Source: Pseudomonas frederiksbergensis (lineage in GTDB: Bacteria; Pseudomonadota; Gammaproteobacteria; Pseudomonadales; Pseudomonadaceae). Taken from it: DNA of 64,000 nucleotides. Below are positions 33,280 through 41,847 of the stretch, piece by piece. Under the pieces are notes generated by a model. It searched no databases and was not told where the DNA came from. It saw only the letters and a program-made list of their open reading frames with translations. How positions within the stretch are numbered: the first letter of the stretch is position 1; every line of letters begins with the position of its first letter. The position numbers were made by a program, and so were the translations under genes. The DNA is taken from the NCBI RefSeq assembly GCF_003732275.1, contig NZ_MOBM01000038.1, positions 372,001 to 436,000 on the forward strand, written 5' to 3'.

Positions 33280-35664
33280 TCAGTGAGCAAACAGCGAGTT
33301 GCCCTTCTGCCCTGCCAATTTCTCCGGTTTGATCAGGAACCGTGCCAGCGCTGGCAGCAGCCACAATGCGCCGAACATGTTCCAGAGCAGCATGAAGGTC
33401 AGCATCAGACCCATGTCGGCCTGGAACTTGATCGCCGAGAAGATCCAGGTGCATACGCCAATCGCCAGGCACAGACCGGTGAACAGCACGGCTTTACCGG
33501 TGGACTTCAGCGTCTGGTAGTACGCCTCTTGCAGCGGCAGGCCGGCACGCAGGAAGCTTTCCAGACGGCTGTAGATGTAGATCCCGTAGTCCACGCCAAT
33601 CCCCACCCCGAGCGCCACCACCGGCAAGGTCGCCACTTTCACGCCGATGCCCATGAACGCCATCAACGCGTTGCCGAGTACCGAGGTCAGCACCAGCGGC
33701 AGCACGATGCACAAGGTCGCCGCCCAGGAACGGAAGGTGATCATGCACATGGTCGCGACGCAGATGTACACCAGGACCAGAATGGTCAGTTCGGAGCGTT
33801 TGATCACCTCGTTGGTGGCCGCTTCGATCCCGGCATTACCGGCGGCGAGGATGAATTCCAGGCCTTCCTTGTTGTTGTCTTTGGCGAAGTCCTGCACCGC
33901 ATGCACCGCGCGGTCCAGCGTTTCGGCCTTGTGGTCGTTGAGGAACACCAGCACCGGCGCCAGGGAGCAATTGTTGTTGTACAGGCCATCGGCACGGGCG
34001 ATGGAGTTGTTCAGTACGTCCGGGTTGCGCGACAGGGTTTCCCATTTCAGGTTGCCCTCGTTCATGCCCTTGATCATCTGCTTGGACACGGTCACCAGTG
34101 AGATCGCCGACTGCACGCCCTCGGTGTTTTGCATCTTCCACATCAGCTCGTCGATCGGCGCCATGGCTTCGTAGCGCGAGCAACCTTCGGACTTGGTCTT
34201 GACCATCACCACCAGCACGTCGGAACTGGTGGAGTAGTTATTGATGATGAAGCTGTTGTCCTTGTTGTAACGCGAGTCCGGACGCAGTTCCGGCGCGCCT
34301 TGGTCGAGGTCGCCGATTTTCAGGTTCTGGCTGTACCAGAGGCCACCACCGAAAGCGATCAGCGCCAGGGCAATGGAAATCGGGGCGACTTTGGGGCTGG
34401 CAAAGTTCGACAGCAGGCGCCAGAACGGATGCTCGCGATGCGCATCTTTCTTGCTGCGTTCGACGGCGCGTTTGCTGATACCGACGTAGGAAATCGCCAC
34501 CGGCAGCAGGATCAGGTTGGTGAACACGATCACCGCCACGCCGATGGAGGCGCCAATGGCCAGTTCACGAATCACGCCAATGTCGATGATCAACAGCGTG
34601 ATAAAGCCCACCGCATCCGCGAGGATCGCGATCATCCCCGGCAGAAACAGCTGACGGAATGTGCGGCGTGCCGCGGTCAGCGCGTTCTCCGCCTCGCTGG
34701 ACTGCAAGGCGATACCGTTGATTTTCTGCACGCCGTGGGAAATCCCGATGGCGAAGATCAGAAACGGCACCAGCATCGAATACGGATCAAGCCCGAAGCC
34801 GAAGAAGTGCATCAGGCCCAGCTGCCAGACCACCGCCACCAGTGTGGTGCTCAACACCGCCACGGTGCTGCGCATGCAGTTAGTGAACCAGTACAGCAGG
34901 ATCAGGGTAATGACGAAGGCGACGCCGAAGAACATCACCACCATGACCAGCCCATCGATCAGGTCGCCGACTTTCTTGGCGAACCCGACAATGTGGATCT
35001 TCACGTTGGGGTTCTGGGCTTCGAACTTGTTGCGGATCTTGTCTTCGAGTTCGTGAGAGAACTTGCGGTAGTCCAGCGCCAGCAACTTGCCCTGGTCCTG
35101 CGGGTCCGGGTAGGACTCCAGCAGCGGGATGTCGACAATGCTCGACTTGAAGTCGTTGGCCACCAGCCGCCCGACTTGCCCGGACTTGAGCACGTTATTG
35201 CGCAGCAGGTCGAGGCTCTGCTGAGAGCCGTTATAGCTCTGTGGAATTACTTCACCGCCGGCGAAGCCCTCCTCCGTCACCTCGGTCCAGCGCACGCTCG
35301 GGCTCCACAGCGACTTGAGGCCGGAACGGTCGACGCCGGAAATGTAGAACACCTCGTCGTTGATCTGACGCAGGGTCTCCATGTATTCCTTGGAGAAGAT
35401 GTCGCCATCGGTGGCTTCCACGGAAATCCGCACCGTGTTGCCCAGGTTCGCCAGATCGTTGCGGTGCTCCATCATTTTTTCAATGAACGGATGCTCAAGC
35501 GGGATCATTTTTTCGAAACTGGTGGACGGCCGGATCAGCGTTGCCTGCCAGAACAGGAAAACACTGACCAGCAGGCAGATGACGATGACTGCCGGGCGGT
35601 TATTGAAAATCAGGCGTTCAAGAAACGTCGCCTTGTCCTGATGAGGAGTGCTTAAGGATGTCAT
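33280..35664 (-). CDS. RND-superfamily transporter with MMPL/SSD-like domains
   Basis: The 794-residue protein has the RND layout: one membrane helix at the N-terminus (AVIVICLLVSVFLFWQATLI), a large periplasmic loop to ~240, five helices (~245-400), a second helix-loop repeat from ~430, and a final helix bundle (~640-780) with GVGIGVDYGIYIYSRLESFL and the matching IFAIGISHGVQKINGIAL. Such MMPL-type exporters are thought to move lipids or hydrophobic molecules. The gene sits 28 bases after a YCF48-like gene, its usual partner in Pseudomonas. The DUF1302 and DUF1329 genes that often accompany the pair are not in this window. The substrate is unknown. Confidence 0.9.
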   Translation of the reverse strand: MTSLSTPHQDKATFLERLIFNNRPAVIVICLLVSVFLFWQATLIRPSTSFEKMIPLEHPFIEKMMEHRNDLANLGNTVRISVEATDGDIFSKEYMETLRQINDEVFYISGVDRSGLKSLWSPSVRWTEVTEEGFAGGEVIPQSYNGSQQSLDLLRNNVLKSGQVGRLVANDFKSSIVDIPLLESYPDPQDQGKLLALDYRKFSHELEDKIRNKFEAQNPNVKIHIVGFAKKVGDLIDGLVMVVMFFGVAFVITLILLYWFTNCMRSTVAVLSTTLVAVVWQLGLMHFFGFGLDPYSMLVPFLIFAIGISHGVQKINGIALQSSEAENALTAARRTFRQLFLPGMIAILADAVGFITLLIIDIGVIRELAIGASIGVAVIVFTNLILLPVAISYVGISKRAVERSKKDAHREHPFWRLLSNFASPKVAPISIALALIAFGGGLWYSQNLKIGDLDQGAPELRPDSRYNKDNSFIINNYSTSSDVLVVMVKTKSEGCSRYEAMAPIDELMWKMQNTEGVQSAISLVTVSKQMIKGMNEGNLKWETLSRNPDVLNNSIARADGLYNNNCSLAPVLVFLNDHKAETLDRAVHAVQDFAKDNNKEGLEFILAAGNAGIEAATNEVIKRSELTILVLVYICVATMCMITFRSWAATLCIVLPLVLTSVLGNALMAFMGIGVKVATLPVVALGVGIGVDYGIYIYSRLESFLRAGLPLQEAYYQTLKSTGKAVLFTGLCLAIGVCTWIFSAIKFQADMGLMLTFMLLWNMFGALWLLPALARFLIKPEKLAGQKGNSLFAH

Positions 35665-35692
35665 AGACCCGCCTTCTTATTATTTGCCCGGC

Positions 35693-36760
35693 TCATTTGG
35701 ACGACCCGTTTTTTCCATTCTCTGCGCCGGTAGGCGAAGTGACGCGAACGCCACCCTGTCCTGCCAGAATCAGATTGCCGTTGCCTGCCGCAGTCACCGC
35801 CGAAACAGAAATGCGATCCGGGCGGTTGAACACGCTGAAGGTTTCGCCGTCGTCGGTGCTGCGAATAATGCTGCCGCCGTTGCCGACGATCACGATGGAG
35901 CCGTCATCGAGCAATGTCGCGCCGGACAGACCGAACTCCAGTGCGCCACGTGCAGCCTTGAGTTCGACCTGCTCCCAGGTGCTGCCAAAATCCGTGGAAC
36001 GGTAGAGATTGCCCCGCAACCCATAGGCCAGCAGCGTAGCCGGTTGCGCAGTGCCGATCACACCGAACAGCGAGCCTTCGTAGGGGCCCTCAAGCTTTTC
36101 CCAGGTTTGCCCCTCATCGGCGGAGCGGAACATGCTGCCCTGCTCGCCGACGATGAAAATGCCGGAATCCTTGACCGCGGCAATAGCGTTGAGGTGGTAC
36201 TGGTCTTCGTTGTCCAGGCGATCGCTGACGTCTTCCCAGTTTTTTCCGCCGTCGGTGGTTTCCAGCAAGGCACCGTAAGCGCCCACGGCAAAGCCGCTGT
36301 TAACGTCCTTGAACCAGACGTCGAGCAGCGGCGATTCGCGTTTCAGGTCTTCGAATTGTTTGGTCCAGGTGGTGCCGCCGTCTTCGCTGGCGAGGATCTG
36401 TGCGTCATGGCCAACGGCCCAGCCGTGTTTGTCATCGACAAAAAACACTGCCGTCAGCAGTTGCCGGGTCGGCACCTTGGCCTGGGTCCAGGTCGCGCCC
36501 TGGTCATCGGAATACAGAATGTGCCCGCGATCGCCGACCGCCACCAGGCGCTTGCCGGCGTGTACGACATCGAGCATCAGGCCTTTGCTGGCCTTGGCGG
36601 ATTCAACGGAATAAACCACATTGGTGGCCGACGCGGCAGCGGCCAGCGCAGGCGCCGACAGCACGGTACAGCCCAACAGCGAGAGCGCTGTAGCCAGCAA
36701 CGCGAACCTGCGTAACGCCGGCGGGCGGCCAATACTCACACCCATGACAGGCTCACTCAT
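35693..36760 (-). CDS. YCF48/BNR-repeat secreted protein, partner of RND transporter
   Basis: The 355-residue protein has a signal peptide (RRFALLATALSLLGCTVLSA; a lipobox-like LLGC lies within it) and then repeated beta-propeller blades with Asp-box or BNR motifs such as YSDDQGATWTQAKV, ASEDGGTTWTKQFE, RSADEGQTWEKLEG and RSTDFGSTWEQVEL. It resembles YCF48/HCF136, an assembly factor for photosystem II in plants and cyanobacteria; in Pseudomonas the homologue pairs with an RND transporter. GGGGGAAGG precedes the start at 36760. It may be a periplasmic assembly or scaffolding factor for the exporter (inference). Confidence 0.87.
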   Translation of the reverse strand: MSEPVMGVSIGRPPALRRFALLATALSLLGCTVLSAPALAAAASATNVVYSVESAKASKGLMLDVVHAGKRLVAVGDRGHILYSDDQGATWTQAKVPTRQLLTAVFFVDDKHGWAVGHDAQILASEDGGTTWTKQFEDLKRESPLLDVWFKDVNSGFAVGAYGALLETTDGGKNWEDVSDRLDNEDQYHLNAIAAVKDSGIFIVGEQGSMFRSADEGQTWEKLEGPYEGSLFGVIGTAQPATLLAYGLRGNLYRSTDFGSTWEQVELKAARGALEFGLSGATLLDDGSIVIVGNGGSIIRSTDDGETFSVFNRPDRISVSAVTAAGNGNLILAGQGGVRVTSPTGAENGKNGSSK

Positions 36761-36953
36761 AGACCTTCCCCCACATTATTATTGTTAGGTCGTTCAACCC
36801 TTCAGGGCGCCGTAAGGGATGCGCATCGGGATTGACCTGTTCAGGAGCATAGTCCTGAAACCCGCAATCCAGAGCCCCTTCGGAAGCTGGCTTATCCTAT
36901 CGGGGTTTGGAAAGGTCTGACAATCGACGCCACGTTATGTTTTGTTAACCTGA

Positions 36954-37010
36954 GGGGTATGGGGTGGGGGTGAATGATTGGGTATCAGGTGGGGTGATTG
37001 GGGTTTGGGG
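36954..37010 (+). other. G-run tract with quadruplex potential
   Basis: Seven runs of three to five G occur in 57 bases (36954-57, 36961-64, 36966-70, 36980-82, 36991-94, 37000-37003, 37007-10), separated by 1-9 bases, all on the plus strand. Several sets of four runs are within quadruplex reach, though one linker in each is near the usual loop limit. It is about 190 bp upstream of the YCF48-like start codon. Confidence 0.6.
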
Positions 37011-37112
37011 TACATATCCGTTTCTGCGGTAGTGCCGGCTGACGGTTATTGCCCTTGTAGGAGCGAGGCTTGCCCGCGAAGGCGGCCTGATAGCCAATTG
37101 GGGTCTTTGATC

Positions 37113-37904
37113 GTGTACATATCCATTTCTGCGGTCACGGCCGCTGGCGGTTTCGCTTTTACAGCGAGTCACTTTCGAAAAGCGCGAAAGCAACCAAAGC
37201 GCTTCTGCCCCTTTCGTTCGGTGCCTCGCTAAGGCTCGGCATGCCCTCGCTCCGGTCCTGCTCCGTGGGCCCGCCGCCATCGGCCATCCATGGCCGTGCG
37301 CGGCTAACCCGGCATCCATGCCGGGTTGCCCACTGCGCAGAACCTCCACTCGGCCTCTCGAGGGGGCGGTGCGTCAACATCAAAAGCTGCAGGCGAGCTA
37401 ACGCTCGGCCTGTTGAGTGGTGAAAAGCAGAGCGGATGTGCTCTGATTTTTGATGCGCTTTGATTTTTTGTGGGAGCGGGCTTGTCGGGTCGCCGCATCG
37501 CGGCGATGGCGGCCTGTCAGCCGACCAATCTTCCCCGGATGTACCCCGTCCAACTGTGGGAGCGAGCTTGCTCGCGAAGCTGTTGATGTTGCTGTTGCCG
37601 TTGCTGTTGCTGTTGCTGTTGCTGTGGCTTTTGATCTTGATCTGCCTGCCCCTTTCCCAGAGGCCGAACGCAGGTATTGCGCAGGGGGCACCGCGGCAAG
37701 GATGCCGCGGTAGCCGCCCCCGGCCATGGATGGCCGATGGCGGCGGGCCCCCGGAGCAATGCCGGAGTGAGGGCATGCCGAGCCTGGGCGAGGCACCGAA
37801 TGGCGGGGCAAAAGCGCTTTGGTTACTTTCGCGCTTTTCGAAAGTGACTCGCTGTAAGAGCGAAACCATAGGCCGCCATAACCGCAGAAATGGATATGTA
37901 CACC
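37113..37904. repeat. 792-bp element with ~248-bp imperfect inverted arms
   Basis: The left arm (37113-~37360) begins gtgtacatatccatttctgc and contains gcgagtcactttcgaaaagc, gctcggcatgccctcgctcc and atggccgtgcgcgg; the right arm (~37657-37904) is its reverse complement with scattered mismatches, ending gcagaaatggatatgtacac. Each arm carries its own inner hairpin (GGCATCCATGCC / GGCAAGGATGCC). Between the arms lie ~296 bp with REP-like pieces and a GTTGCT run. A truncated direct copy of the outer end is at 37010. Confidence 0.78.
37579..37626. repeat. GTTGCT hexanucleotide microsatellite
   Basis: About eight units of the period-6 (twice period-3) sequence GTTGCT follow each other with two single-base changes (GTTGAT, GTTGCC). 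It is in the loop of the large inverted-arm element and borders a REP half-site. Confidence 0.8.
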
Positions 37905-37918
37905 ATCAAAAATCCCGG

Positions 37919-38027
37919 TCGGCTATCAGGCCGCCTTCGCAGGCAAGCCAGCTCCCACAATTTGATCGGTGTACATCTGCAAGAGGTCGGCTATCAGGCC
38001 GCCTTCGCGAGCAAGCCCACTCCCACA
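37919..38027. repeat. REP-derived 41-base direct repeat
   Basis: The 41-base sequence beginning TCGGCTATCAGGCCGCCTTC occurs at 37919-37959 and 37987-38027 with few differences. Each ends in a REP half-site (gcaagcc..ctcccaca) in the same orientation, unlike the normal inverted pairs. It lies just beyond the pepN stop. Confidence 0.75.
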
Positions 38028-38061
38028 GGGTCCGAGTGACCCCGAGGGAGCAAGGCCAAAC

Positions 38062-40719
38062 TCAGGCCAGGCTTTTGCTGACCACTTCAAACACATCGCT
38101 GGACAGTTGCCCCGAAGCGCGAATCCGCTCCAGCTCACCTTTCATCAACGCCTGACGGGCGTCGTCGTATTTGCGCCAGCGAGTCAGCGGCGCCAGTTGG
38201 CGAGAGGCGATCTGCGGGTTAAACCCGTTCAACTCGATCACCAGATCCGCCAGGAACCGATACCCGGAACCATCGGCCGCATGGAAGTTGATCAGATTCT
38301 GCCCGGCAAACGCGCCGATCAGTGCCCGCACCTTGTTCGGGTTCTTGATCGTGAACGCGGGGTGTTGCATCAAGGCTTTGACCCGTTCCAGACCACCCGG
38401 CAACGTGCTGCCTGCCTGAACGCTGAACCACTGATCCATGACCAGCGGATTGTCCTTGAAGTGCTCGGCAAAGCTCGCCAACGCCGTGGCTTTCTGCTCC
38501 TCGAACGGCGAATTCACCACCACCGCCAACGCCGTCAGACGCTCGGTCATGTTGTCGCTGGTGTCGAACTGCTCAAGGGTCGCCGCCAACACTTCCGGCT
38601 TGCCGCTGAGCATCAGGTACGACAGCGCAATGTTTTGCAGCGCGCGGCGGGCGAAATGCTCGGCCTCGGCCACATACGGCGTTTTCTTCGAGAGATCGCG
38701 ATTGGCCTGATAACGCAGCCACAATGCCTCGAACAAGCCTTCAGCCAATTGCTTACGGGCAAACTCGCGAGCCGTGTGAATGGCGTCTACGTCAGCCACT
38801 TCACTGATCTCGGTCAGATACGCCTCGCCCGGCAGCGAAAGCATCTCGGCGACCATCGCCTGATCCAGTGTGTCGTCGGACAGCACGGTACGCAGTGCTG
38901 AAACCAAACGCTGATCCAGCACCAGCGCTTCGCCCTTCTGTTGATGTTCGATCAACTCTTGCAGCACCTGCACCGACAATTGCTGACCGGCATCCCAGCG
39001 GTTGAAACCGTCGCTGTCGTGCTGCATCAGGAACATCAGCTGATCGCGGTCGTACGGGAAGCTCAGTTTCACTGGCGCCGAGAAGCCACGCAGCAACGAA
39101 GGCAGCGGTTTTTCAGCAATGTCGACGAAAGTGAAAGTCTGCTCGGCTTCAGTCACCGAAATAACCCGCGAAGTGCCTTGAGCACTGGCTTCACCGACAA
39201 GACGCAGGGCAATTTCGCCGCCCTTGCTGTCCAGCAGGCCCAGTTCCACTGGAATCACGAACGGTAATTTTTCCACCTTGTCCGGGGTTTCCGGGCAGCT
39301 CTGGCGGAAAGTCAGGCTGTAGGTTTTCGCTGCGGCGTCGTAGGACTCGCTCACCGCCAAACGTGGTGTGCCGGCCTGGCTGTACCAGCGTTTGAATTGA
39401 GTCAGGTCAACGCCGTTGGCGTCTTCCATGGCCTTGATGAAGTCGTCGCAGGTCACGGCCTGGCCGTCATGGCGTTCGAAGTACAGGTCGCTGCCTTTGC
39501 GGAAGCCTTCGGCACCCAGCAAGGTGTGGATCATGCCGACCACTTCCGAACCCTTTTCGTACACGGTCAGGGTGTAGAAATTGGAAATCTCGATGAAGCT
39601 GTCCGGGCGCACGGCGTGGGCCATCGGGCCGGCGTCTTCGGCGAACTGGTGGGTACGCAGGTAAGCCACGTCCTGGATGCGTTTGACCGTGGCCGAGTTC
39701 ATGTCGGCGGAGAAGCCGGAATCGCGGAATACGGTGAAGCCTTCCTTGAGCGACAACTGGAACCAGTCGCGGCAGGTCACGCGGTTGCCCGACCAGTTGT
39801 GAAAGTATTCGTGGGCGACGATCGCCTCCACACGCTGGTGCGCGGCGTCGGTAGCGGTTTCGGCGCGGGCCAGTACGGCGCTGGAGTTGAAGATGTTGAG
39901 GCCCTTGTTCTCCATGGCGCCCATGTTGAAGTCGTTGACCGCGACGATCATGAAGATGTCCAGGTCGTACTCGCGACCGTAAACCTCTTCGTCCCAGCGC
40001 ATGGACTTCTTCAGGCTGTTCATGGCGTGCTGGCACTTGTCGATGTTTTCCGGCTCGACGTAGATGCGCAGCGCCACGGAGCGCTCGGTCATGGTGGTGA
40101 AGGTGTCTTCGACGCACCACAGGTCACCGGCCACCAGCGCAAACAGGTACGCCGGTTTCTTGAACGGGTCTTCCCAGGTCGCCCAGTGCCGGCCGTCTTC
40201 GCCCGGACCTGAGGCAATCGGGTTGCCATTGGACAGCAGCACCGGATAGCTGTGCTGCTCGGCGACCACCGTGGTGGTGAACGTGCTCATCACGTCCGGG
40301 CGGTCGAGGTAATAGGTGATCTTGCGGAAACCTTCGGCTTCACACTGGGTGCAGAACATGGTGCCGGATTTGTACAGGCCTTCCAGGGCGGTGTTGGTTT
40401 CCGGGTGGATCTTGACGCTGGTGTCGACCGTGAAGCTTATATCGGTCGGTTGCAGGGTCAGGTGATTCTCGGTCAGTTGGTAGTCGGAAGCGCTCAGCTC
40501 ACGGTCGGCCAAAGTCACCGACAGCAGCTCGAGTTGCTGACCGTCCAGCACCAGCGGCGGCAGGCCCGGGCCACGTTCAGGATTGCGGCGCATCACCAGT
40601 TGCGCATGGACCAGGCTGTGGTCCTCGAACAACTCGAAGGTCAGGTGCGTCTCGTCGATCAGGTACTCAGGCGCCTGATAGTCCTTCAGGTAGATCATCT
40701 TCGGTTGTTCGGTGCGCAT
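38062..40719 (-). CDS. pepN: aminopeptidase N (M1 metallopeptidase)
   Basis: The 885-residue enzyme removes N-terminal residues from peptides in the cytoplasm. The substrate-binding MGAMENKGLNIFN lies near residue 265 and the zinc site HEYFHNWSGNRVTCRDWFQL at about 304, with the third ligand in the following LKEG segment, as in E. coli PepN; the length fits. AAGGATT is placed before the ATG at 40719. It is the last gene of a same-strand series from nadK and begins 10 bases after the DUF2797 stop. No terminator of standard form is seen after it, only REP repeats. Confidence 0.96.
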   Translation of the reverse strand: MRTEQPKMIYLKDYQAPEYLIDETHLTFELFEDHSLVHAQLVMRRNPERGPGLPPLVLDGQQLELLSVTLADRELSASDYQLTENHLTLQPTDISFTVDTSVKIHPETNTALEGLYKSGTMFCTQCEAEGFRKITYYLDRPDVMSTFTTTVVAEQHSYPVLLSNGNPIASGPGEDGRHWATWEDPFKKPAYLFALVAGDLWCVEDTFTTMTERSVALRIYVEPENIDKCQHAMNSLKKSMRWDEEVYGREYDLDIFMIVAVNDFNMGAMENKGLNIFNSSAVLARAETATDAAHQRVEAIVAHEYFHNWSGNRVTCRDWFQLSLKEGFTVFRDSGFSADMNSATVKRIQDVAYLRTHQFAEDAGPMAHAVRPDSFIEISNFYTLTVYEKGSEVVGMIHTLLGAEGFRKGSDLYFERHDGQAVTCDDFIKAMEDANGVDLTQFKRWYSQAGTPRLAVSESYDAAAKTYSLTFRQSCPETPDKVEKLPFVIPVELGLLDSKGGEIALRLVGEASAQGTSRVISVTEAEQTFTFVDIAEKPLPSLLRGFSAPVKLSFPYDRDQLMFLMQHDSDGFNRWDAGQQLSVQVLQELIEHQQKGEALVLDQRLVSALRTVLSDDTLDQAMVAEMLSLPGEAYLTEISEVADVDAIHTAREFARKQLAEGLFEALWLRYQANRDLSKKTPYVAEAEHFARRALQNIALSYLMLSGKPEVLAATLEQFDTSDNMTERLTALAVVVNSPFEEQKATALASFAEHFKDNPLVMDQWFSVQAGSTLPGGLERVKALMQHPAFTIKNPNKVRALIGAFAGQNLINFHAADGSGYRFLADLVIELNGFNPQIASRQLAPLTRWRKYDDARQALMKGELERIRASGQLSSDVFEVVSKSLA

Positions 40720-40729
40720 ACTGGAATCC

Positions 40730-41560
40730 TTACTGATGCACGGCGAGCTGGTAGGCCGTGTATTTACGAATATTGATCACGCCGGTGTCGAAAATCAGGT
40801 ACTGGCCCTTGATCCCCAGCAGCGTGCCTTCGGCAATCGGGTTCTTGTCCAGGTTGAAGCTGACAATCTTGGCCGGGTATTGCTCGACCGGATAGCGGAT
40901 TTCAAGCGGTTCGACATCGGTAATGGTCTGGATTGCTTGTAGGCCAAATCGTTCCTGCAAACCTTGCAAACCTTCCGCACAACTTTCAAACAGCTGATCG
41001 CGCACCTGCGCCAGGTCCACAGATACGGCGTCGCCCTTGAGTAAAGCACGCCAGTTGGTCTTGTCGGCTACCTGACTGCGGAACAGGTCTTCGACGAAAC
41101 CCGATTGCTGGCGGGTCGCGACGCGCATGATCGGCAAGGCCTGGCTGGCGCCCTGATCGAGCCAACGAGTGGGCAGCTGCGTAGCACGGGTTATGCCGAC
41201 CTTGATCCCCGACGAATTGGCCAGATACACCACATGATCGGTCATGCAGAATTTTTCGCCCCACTCCGGATCGCGGCAGGTGCCAGCGTCGTAGTGGCAA
41301 CGTTCCGGGCTCATGATGCAGATGTCGCACTGCGCCAGTTTGGTCATGCACGGGTAGCAGTAACCCTGGCTGAAACTGGTTTTGGTCTTGCGTCCGCAAT
41401 GGGTGCAGTGGATCGCCCCCAGGTATTCCAGGCGCACCGTGGTGCCGATCAACGGATTGACCGGTACCTCGGCGTCGCCCAGACGAAAAGCGTACTGAAC
41501 GTTCGGCCCGTCAAGGCGCGCCGACATTTTGCTGATTGCACCGCGGCCAATCTCGATCAA
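40730..41560 (-). CDS. DUF2797 protein, cysteine-rich
   Basis: The 276-residue protein has many cysteines in its first half (CTHCGRK, CYPCMTK, CDICIMSPERC, TCRDPEWGEKFC), which suggests one or two zinc sites, followed by VVYLANSSGIKVGITRATQL-PTRWLDQGA, which recalls the GIY-YIG fold. The role is unknown. Translation could start at a TTG at 41560, whose last bases overlap the stop of the DUF1315 gene, or at ATG 41527; the TTG gives the N-terminus I remember for Pseudomonas homologues, but neither has a strong ribosome binding site. It lies between DUF1315 and pepN in one operon. Confidence 0.82.
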   Translation of the reverse strand: MIEIGRGAISKMSARLDGPNVQYAFRLGDAEVPVNPLIGTTVRLEYLGAIHCTHCGRKTKTSFSQGYCYPCMTKLAQCDICIMSPERCHYDAGTCRDPEWGEKFCMTDHVVYLANSSGIKVGITRATQLPTRWLDQGASQALPIMRVATRQQSGFVEDLFRSQVADKTNWRALLKGDAVSVDLAQVRDQLFESCAEGLQGLQERFGLQAIQTITDVEPLEIRYPVEQYPAKIVSFNLDKNPIAEGTLLGIKGQYLIFDTGVINIRKYTAYQLAVHQ

Positions 41561-41817
41561 TGGATGGCATCCGATTTGAACAGAATGTTTGGCACTTCAA
41601 TCGACTTCGACTCGCATTCCTGCGGGCCCATGTAGCCGGTGCGCTCTTCCTCGGGCAGGTTCTGGATTTCCCAGGCGATCATCGCTTGCAGGGACAGTTC
41701 GCGCTGCTCGGCGGTGAGTTTGCCACCGTCGGACCATTTGCCGATTTCCACCGCCAGTTTCAGGCTCTGGTAGATATCCGGGGTGATGTTTTTGATCATT
41801 TCGTTAAAAGAGGACAT
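41557..41817 (-). CDS. DUF1315 (YeaC-like) protein
   Basis: An 86-residue protein matching the YeaC/DUF1315 family: MSSFNEMIKNITPDIYQSLK at the start, WSDGGKLTAEQRELSLQAMI in the middle and LPEEERTGYM towards the end. It is cytoplasmic and of unknown function. The ATG at 41817 is used; a TTG just before it is not needed. Its stop overlaps the start of DUF2797, so they are coupled. Confidence 0.86.
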   Translation of the reverse strand: MSSFNEMIKNITPDIYQSLKLAVEIGKWSDGGKLTAEQRELSLQAMIAWEIQNLPEEERTGYMGPQECESKSIEVPNILFKSDAIH

Positions 41818-41847
41818 CAAGGGCTCCGCGCTCTTTAATCACATAGC

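Larger units (their letters stand above)
36780..38061. other. 1.28-kb gene-free repeat region
   Basis: No credible gene is present. The region holds, in order, a G-run tract (36954-37010), a truncated copy of the inverted-arm sequence (37010-37050), a REP half-site (37055-37085), a 792-bp element with long inverted arms (37113-37904), and a 41-base direct repeat derived from REP (37919-37959 and 37987-38027). Open frames across the arms are side effects of the GC-rich repeat and differ in each orientation. Confidence 0.8.

Noticed and set aside
37159..38155. Open frames of 130-236 residues on both strands across the repeat region
   Set aside because: They run through inverted arms and REP units in several frames, with no conserved start, ribosome binding site or sensible domain.
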